This document shows, piece after piece, positions 21,778 to 30,700 of a DNA stretch of 64,000 nt. The position numbers and the translations under genes are program-made. The stretch spans positions 9,920,001 to 9,984,000 of the forward strand of contig OX291544.1 of NCBI GenBank assembly GCA_946406115.1, in the 5' to 3' direction. Under the pieces are notes generated by a model. It saw only the letters and a program-made list of their open reading frames with translations, ran no database searches and was not told where the DNA came from. How positions within the stretch are numbered: the stretch's first letter is position 1; each line of letters starts with the position of its first letter. The DNA is from Apoda limacodes. Lineage: Eukaryota; Arthropoda; Insecta; Lepidoptera; Limacodidae.

Positions 21778-24700
21778 GTCAGGTGGTAAAATAGTTGATA
21801 TACTGCAACAAAATTTTCTGACCTTATAACTCTGGGTGTTTAGTAGCAAGTGTCGTTGTAAGTCCACAGCATTTCAATATGGCGACCGTAGTTTTGATTT
21901 TTAACCGTTGGATCAGAAAAGTTTGTTGCACTGTAGGTACGAGGAAAAAAAAGGATGAGAGTAAAAAAAAACAAAATATTTTATTTTCTGGTATTATCTT
22001 TGAATAAGTTCATGTTTCTAGCACAGAATTATTTTTTTTAGTAGAACTTTTTACTAAATAGTGACTATAATCTTTAGGCACACTTTTATAGTATTGATTC
22101 GATGTATTGTTACAAAAAAAGGGAACTATAAAATTAATTTATTTACTGAGTTTTTTCGTCAGTACTTATTTCTTATCTTTTAACAGAACAAAGTAATCTG
22201 ATAAAAAAAAATATTTTCAGATTTTCTTCGAAACACTTTGCAACTTCCCAAAATGCGTTATAACAGCATTTTTGATTGCGAAGCATTGGTATAGCAACAA
22301 AGTAAGAGATTTTTTAATGCTTAACTAACCTTACAATTTTTAAAATGGATTCGGTATATTATTTCTAACGGACTTTATTTATTTTTACACGCACTTGATT
22401 ATATCCAAATAATAAAACATAGGAAACTTTTTAAGGAACATTTATAAAGGACTACAATATGGATTTCTTCAAGGAAAAAGATTACATGTAAATAAAAATC
22501 GCCTTTAACACATTTTTCTGACAAATAAATTAGATTTAACAATCGTGTTTTTGCATAAACAAAATTAAATACGCATCTGAACATAAATAAGCAAATTTTT
22601 TGTCGAAATGAAAGTTTGTATGGGAGTTCCAGCACGTTATATAGCAAAATATTTAAAAGCGTGTGTAAAAGTCTGTATGGGACGGGAATACACAAATCAC
22701 ACGATTAACACCGCGGGGTAATTTATTATTAATAACTTTTAATCGAATAAAAGGGTTCTATCTTGAAGCCGAAAATCAAATACTGTGCGCACTGTTAACA
22801 CGATAAGCGAAAAACCACCTCACAATAAAAACATGCTAGTGGGAACTATCAAACGGAATAAAAAGTATACTGTATTCTTTTAGCGAGGATAAGAAATAAA
22901 ATCTGCAGATTCTACGTCAAAATAATCCACGTGAGACTATGAGCGGCAAGATATACACTGGATCCACTGTTGAACTTTGTATAATTATTATCAGAAGCTG
23001 AAGACAAAGAAATTCTATCGATTTCAGAGCAGGAGGTGGAAGAAGTTATAAATAGGTTTTCTTTTTAAAGCTTTCTTGGCTTTTTTCTCCTCTTGTAGAT
23101 CGCTAGTTGAAGGTTTTATTAAATTTTAATTTATATAGTGTTATAATTTGCTGATTTTAACCACGTTGCTGGCGGGTATATGTATCCGGTTTTAAACCTT
23201 CATTTTTATATTTATTAACTTTTATATATTTTATACTATATTATTTATTTTATGATTTATAATGATATTGATAAAGATAGAAACCAGAGTGATTCAGATC
23301 ACTTTCTTTTTATTGCTTCGTCTGATGGATTGAGTAGCAACGATAGCTTTTCAAGTCTCCCTGATTTTCTCTGTGCAACACTTAATTCTTGTTTCTCAGG
23401 TTGCCTGAAAAACTTCAATGCTATTCATACAAATGCACAAAGCATTCCGGCTCATTATCCTGACATGCTTGCAACCTTTAATAATAACAACATACACGCC
23501 ATTCTTGTATCAGAATCCTGGTTAAGACCTTGTCTCCCTTCTACGTCCTTCTCTTTACCTGGTTTTCACCTTATTCGCAATGACCGCACAGAGCCTGGTG
23601 GAGGTAGGGCCATTTTTCTCCGATCTAATATACCTTGTATACTCTGTATTAAGCATGTCAACTCAGTCTTCCTTACCTGCTGCGGAACACCTTCTTATTG
23701 ACATATCTCTATCGAACATTAAAATCCTTCTTGGCGTATATTATAGTCCTTCACTTCACGTTAACTTCTTTTCCTCATTTGAATCTCTACTAGAAACGTT
23801 TTCCCCACTCATTCCATTATTATGGGTGACTTTAACACTTGCCTACTAAAGAAAGACTTTCGTGCTTATCAACTTCAGACGATAGTTGAGGCTTGTAATC
23901 TGCACTTATTACCTCTTATCGTCACGCATTACTTTCCAAATTGCTCTCCTTCACTGTTAGATCTTATTATGGTCTCTTTACTACATCATACTACTGCACA
24001 TGGCCAATTTTCAGCAGAAGCATTTTCTTACCACGACTTAATCTATTTATCTTACAAAATTCGTTCACCTAAAGTGAAGTCCAAAATGTAGTGAAACAAC
24101 CGCTCGCTGGTTCAAGTTAAATTAATTTCGTTACACCCTCGCATACATATATGACATCTTTCCCTTATAATGAAACAAAAAGTTATATCTATGTACAATA
24201 TATATTATGGTTATAACAGTTAAATTCTATATTGTAGATAAAATGAAGACAATAAGTATATATATATATATCGACAGAATTTTAGTTATGTGTATATAGA
24301 TTGTTAGGTACATAGGTAGTTAAGACTTAATTGATAGTTAGGTACATAGTTAATAATACTTATCACATAATGGTAAAATAGTACAATGCAGAAGGTATGC
24401 AGTAATAATCTTAGGATATTAAGCTTTATGCCTAATTTCAGGATATTTTCTGTCTATATGTGGAGTTGTACTAAATTCTTACGGACTTTCTCCTTGGCGC
24501 GCCTAACCATTCGATGAGAGTCAGTACCCTCGCAACACATCGCCTCGACCTCACAACCGTCGCCGTCCTCCACCAACGGCGACGGCGAGCACCGTCCGGC
24601 CTTTTCATCGCCACTGCGCCGATGTTTACCTATCTCCTTCTCATTAAAAGAAGGAGTACGTAAAAGCGCGGTAGGCTCCTTGCTTACCTTATTTATTTTA

Positions 24701-27700
24701 ATTAGGTGACGCCTATTTCGCCGCATAATTCTACCTGATTTATCTGTGAGAAAATAAGACCGTGGTTGGTGCGCCCTCGATTGCACCCTCATGGTCCGTC
24801 GCCCTGAGTTATCCGCTACAATGACATCATCACCGAGGCGCAGTTCCGGTAACAGTCGCGCGCACATGTCGTAATGTTTTTTACTACGGTTACGATTATC
24901 TACGATTTTCGTAAAGTCATTAAAATTGTACCCTTGAGGTCGTAATTTTTCAATGAAAGTAGAAAGTCGCGTGCTTAGTCGTCGTCCCATTAGTAACTGG
25001 GCTGGTGAACCTAAACCTTCTCTTGGCGTGGTCCTAAAATTTAATAATCCTAAGTCGAAATCTGTACCTGAAGATTCACATTTCTTCAATATGCTTTTTA
25101 CTGTCCTAACGGCCCTTTCGCTGAGTCCATTTGATTGAGCATAATTTGGGGAACTAGTATTATGCGAAAAACCCCAAGTCTTGATGAAGTTTGAAAATTC
25201 TTTAGAAGCAAAAGCTGGACCATTGTCGGTGACCAATTCCGTGGGAATGCCATAACGAGAGAATTGTTCTTTCATTGCAACTATGACCGAAGTGGAGGTT
25301 ATATTATTTAACTTACTAACCTCGATGAAATTTGAAAAGTAATCTACCAGTATTAGATAATATTTTTTTCCGTATTCAAATATATCTGAGCCTACTTTGA
25401 TCCACGGCATGTCCGGCACCTCGTGCACTATCATTGGTTCGCGCTGCGGCCGCGCAGCGTGCTCGGCGCACACGCGGCAAGCGCGCACGGCCCGCTCCAC
25501 GTCCCGAGACATCCCGCACCAAGACATTATGTCCCGCGCGTGTCTCTTGCTGCGCTCGATGCCATGGTGCCCTTCATGTACTCGTCCTATCATTTCATTT
25601 CTAAGCGCCTTTGGAATATAAACCAGATTGTCTTTAAATATTACACCGACTATATATTCTAACGTTTCTTTGTGTGCCCAATGGCAGCGAACTAATGGGT
25701 CCACGTCGTATTTATTTAGTGGCCACCCACTTGATATATATTTTAGTAGAACTTAACATTCTGCGTCGGACGCTGTCGCTTGTCTTATGGACTGAAGCCT
25801 GTCTTTGCTCAAACGTTTTCTATAACAAAACAGGACTGTTCCTCCAGTTCTGTAGAAACTTTGTCATGCAGGTGTTCAGGTAACGCCGCTCGTGACAATG
25901 CATCAGCTATAAACATATATTTACCGGGCTTGTAAACCACTTTGATGCTGTAACCCTGCACGCGGAGCATCATCCACTGTAAACGGGCAGGGACCGAGTC
26001 CAATGATTTTTTAAACAGGGCTTCCAGTGGTCTGTGGTCGGTCTCCACAGTTATATCGTCTCTACCGTATACATATTGATGGAAACGTTCCAGTGCAAAT
26101 ACTATCGCGAGCATTTAATTTTCAATTTGAGCGTACCTGGTCTGCGTGTCGGTAAGTGTCGAGGAGGCGAACTCAACCGGGCGGCCGTCCTGCAGCAGCA
26201 CCGCGCCTAGCGCCGTAAAGCTGGCGTCCACCGATACCAGCACCGGCCGCGTACTGCTATACAGCGCCAGCATGGGTGCGTCGCACAACGCCGCCTTCAG
26301 TTGTGCCACGAAATTGTCATGAGTGGCGTCCCATGACCACTCGATATAATAAAAAGTCTTGGTATTTATATTGACCGCACGTTATCTTGGACTCCACAAA
26401 TCAAGGAAATTATCAAAAAAATTAGGAAATTGGCATCGGAACCCTGAGAAGATTACGGAATCTTTTACCTGTGTCAACTAAAATTGTGCTTGCTCAGTCT
26501 TTCTTTCTACCTTTACTTGATTATGCTGTCATTTGCAGTACTAACCTGACAGAGGAACTTTTTACAATCATTCTTTTACTGTAAAAGCCATTAGTCTTTG
26601 GAACTCTCTGCAGAGACTAATGGCAAATCCTATCAAATCATAATATAAGGCAAATCCAGTCGCTACCTGTTTTCAAGAATTCATTAAAATCTTATTACTT
26701 ACGTACTACTTCCTAATTTTCTATAATTTTGACCAACCTCTGGTTATTCAAACATATCTATCTTTATTACTATATTTATTGTATGTATGTTTATGTATTC
26801 ATATTATATAACCATTTATTTTATGTATTTGTTTAAGTATTTATATTAAGTATGTTTATGTATTTTATCTATATAGTAAGTACAAAGGTATTTATGAGTA
26901 TTGTAATATTATTTATTCTTCCTTATAACTTTACTTATGATGTTTTATGTATCACCTACCTCTTCCTGTCAATACAACTCTACCCAAAGGTTGCCTGGTA
27001 GAGATCGCTTTAGGTAAAACATGAATGAGAGATATTTAAAACTTACGTAAATATTGAATGGAGCAAGGTGAAAACGTTTGTCATGCCATAGCTGACTGTC
27101 TCGTTTGATTTGCGAGTGCGTACTGGCTGCTAGCAGGGAGCGGGGAGAGGTGTAAGCCAACGTAACGTTCAGAATCATACACACATTTAGACTATAATAC
27201 TTTAGGGGTCCATATTAGGAACGTATTCCATATTCGGTACAGTTCCTCTAACATTAATCGTTTTGTACAAATTTTGAAATCGGTACCTACATTGTAAATT
27301 CTCTTCGAGACATACAAATGCTTCCTGAAATCAGAGATATAAACAATATTTTTTGCTTTGTTGCAACAAATACATAGATATTTTAATTCAAATATTTTTT
27401 TTTAGCTTTCAATAATCAATATATTGGTAAATTTGGTAGAAACTCTGAATCTGGGCATTGTTTTGAATATCCCAGAGAGTATATTATCAAGCTTTATATC
27501 AAACGAAGTGGATACCATCAAGTCTGTAGTACTAGCAGAACTTGTCAACCCTGAAAATCGAGGTGAGTATGTTTGACTTACCAACTTTATTATTTCTACT
27601 TACATACGAGTATAACAGGTAGGTATAATATATATGTTACTGCTACTGTGAATGTACGAAATGTTACAAATCTTAAAATCCACCGGTGTATGTTGTCAAC

Positions 27701-30700
27701 CACTCCGAGCTGATGGAGAAAAACACGACCTGGTCAGTGACCGTCAATATGGCTTTCGCCATGCCTTCAAGTGTGTCTCTCACACCGATGAGCACTAGCC
27801 ATTAAGAGTCAGGGGGAGGCATTGACATGTAGCCTGGACATAGCGAAGGCGTTCAATCGGGTCTGGCACCGGCGTCTTCTATCGAAGTTGCCATCTTACA
27901 GATTGCCCGAAGATTTGTGCAAATGGGTGGTCAGGTTTTTGTCCGGCAGACGCATACGAGATATAGTTGAACATTAATGCTGTGTCCCGCAAGGCTCTGT
28001 GCTGTCTACCCTCTTTTTACTGCATATAAATGACATGTTGGACATATGGAGTACTGTTGCCATCTCTGGATACCAGCTTGGCCCTTTTGACTCGGTTCAC
28101 GACGGGCTGTGAGAATTGTCGACGATACCAAACTCACTTGCCGTATCGAACCGTTAATTCTAAGGAGAAACTTTGTCTACCGCTTGTACAATGGGATATC
28201 TTCTTAGGAATTGTTTGAAATGATGCCCGCGGCTACTTTCCACTATTGCACCGCTCGTCATCGGCAGGTAATTCATTCTCTCACTTTAGAACCTAAATGG
28301 TCGCGTACAGTGCGGTTTCAGAGAAATTTCCTCCCGCGAACGTATGGGTTGTGGAATGAGCTCCCTGCCAAGGTTTTTTCTAAGGACTACAGTATAGAGT
28401 TCTTCAAGAAAGAAGTTATTAGATTTTTGAAGGGTTGGTAACGCGCGAGTAAAACCCTTGGTATTGCAAGCGTCCATAGGCTACGGTGACCGCTTACCAT
28501 CAAGCGGACCGTAAGCTTGTTTGCCATCTTAGTTGTATTAGAAAAACCACCGAGTTTGCTGATAAATGGAAAGAACGGTTTTTTTCTTTTAAGTGAGTAT
28601 TTTGGTCGTATCGAGGTGACCCTGACCAATCCTTGCGAATGTAGAAAATGTGAAATTTTATGAGTGGAAATGTGAATTAGTCGGCTTATTACTCCTTCAC
28701 GCAACAACAACTAAATTAATTTTCCAGAATTTGAAATGGATAAAACTTATAACCTGAATTAACACAATAACACACGTTTGAACTCAGTTGACATTATAAT
28801 TATAATAAAATTCTTTATTGCACTAATTTTGTACATAGGCGAACTTAATGCCTTCAGGCATTTTCTACCAGTTAACCATTGGTAATGTAGATATAAATAA
28901 GGGGTTGTGCAGTGTTTATTGTAATAGATCATAGTAGCTTCAATAGTGATAAAAGATTTAGTGATAAAAGCTAGTATATAAGAATAATATCATAAAGTAT
29001 AATATGTAAATAAGAAGGTAAATAAGTAATATATATTTTATACATAAACATACATATATGTATATATAATACATATATTATTTAGGCATAGTTTACTAGG
29101 AAGCACTAATACCTGACATAGGTCAGGTATTTTGGATGTTGATATAGTACCGATGCAGTAAAGCTTTCTAGTGACTTTGCATTACGAATATTTACTGGTA
29201 AAATATTCCACAAACGAACTGTTGTGACCGTGAACGAATCCGAATAAAATGTCGTACTATGCACAGGTGTGCGGAGGAGATTGGAACAGCAAAACCGTAT
29301 CTGTCGCTCTTGAGGACCCAAGAACTCAAATCGTTCTATTAAATAAGGAGGGGATAAAGGGTTATTAAGAATGCCATAAATACATGTTAGAAGATAAGTA
29401 TTTCGGCGAAAACGGATATTGAGTCAATTTAACTGTGTAAAAGCCGAAAATATAACGGATGCATAAGTTGGGAAGGCGGTCGAGTTTGTTAAGTAGTTCT
29501 TCAGTTATGTCTGGATAGCATAAATCTGCATAGTCAATTATGGGAAGCAACAGGAGCAAGAGTTAACTAGCGTAACCTTAGCTGATTGAGGTAAAAAGTG
29601 TTTCATTCTTTTAAGGCATTCGCATCGTCGAAAAGATTTTTTTACTTGCCTCGGTGACATGATGTGACCAAGAAAGATTTTTGCTATTATAAGGCCTAGA
29701 TTTTTTACCTGCTGACAATAATTTAGTTGCACCCCGCTGAAACTTAAAGGTCGTTCATTTTTTTGGTCAACTTTTTTTAGAAGTGCTTTATTACCTACCA
29801 TTATGACTAGTGTTTTAGCAGGGTTAAGAGAAAGGGCATATTGTTTAGTCCAGTTTATTATAGGTTCAAGATCTTTATTCATCATATTTATACACTCCAT
29901 AACTTCATCTACCCTAAAAGATCTGTAGAGCTGAAGATCATCAGCATAAAGATGGTAACGGCTGAAACAGAAGTGTTTATAAACACTGAGAATAATAAAG
30001 GAGAATGCACGCCGTCTTGAGGTACGCCAGAATCAACATTGCACCAATCAGAGTAAAACTCGTCTAGTCGTACACGTTGTTGATGCCCCTGAAGATACGA
30101 TTGGAACCATTGTGCCGCTGATTGTATTTAGGAAGCGAATGATAGACATGAGAATATCATTGTTGACGAAATTGAATGCATTACTGAAATCTAAAAGAAC
30201 AATTAGTGTCAGTTTTCGGTCGTCCATGGCTCGTCGAATGTCATCAGTGATATTAATTAGGGCCGTGGATGTACTATGAGCTGGATGAAACCCAGACTGG
30301 AATCTATTTAAAAGATTGTTGCGATTTATGAAAATTGAGAACTGGTGATTTACTACTCTTTCTAAAGCTTTGGACAAAAAGGGCAAAATTGATATAGGTC
30401 TATAATGTGCGTAGTCAGTAGGGTCAGTTTCTTTAGGGATGGGTACTATGTGTGCCATTTTCCATGAAGTTGAAAAGCAACCAGTGTACAAAGAAAAGTT
30501 AATAATATGGTTAATATGAGGCAAAATAATATCAAGGATTGGCAATATCAGGTCTCGACCTAATCCCTCATTACCCACTGCTTTAGTTTTTAAAGAAAGG
30601 ATTATCTTTTTTATATTACAATCAGAGACAGGTTCAAATATAAAGGAGGTATTATTTGGAAGCCAAATTGAAGAAATTTGGTTGATAGTAGAATCCTTGG

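Larger units (their letters stand above)
24088..26338 (-). mobile_element. Truncated Ty3/gypsy retrotransposon (mag/K02A2.6-like)
   Basis: The minus-strand element runs from RNase H (26338) through integrase to a probable 3' LTR whose outer end reads ...CACTACA on the minus strand (TGTAGTG at 24088 on the +). Gag, protease, most of reverse transcriptase and the 5' LTR are missing. It sits between the endonuclease and the C-terminal parts of a CR1-like element. The exact inner edge of the LTR is not defined. Confidence 0.75.

Noticed and set aside
24235..24280. (TA)n tract as a replication or promoter signal
   Set aside because: A short simple repeat in a probable LTR; no further support.
25397..25662. 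Plus-strand frames across the gypsy element
   Set aside because: They are shadows of the minus-strand integrase frame.
28726..28765. Alternative last exon of the receptor after ttttccag
   Set aside because: It gives only 11 codons to a stop without any receptor motif; 32518-32690 fits in phase and motif.
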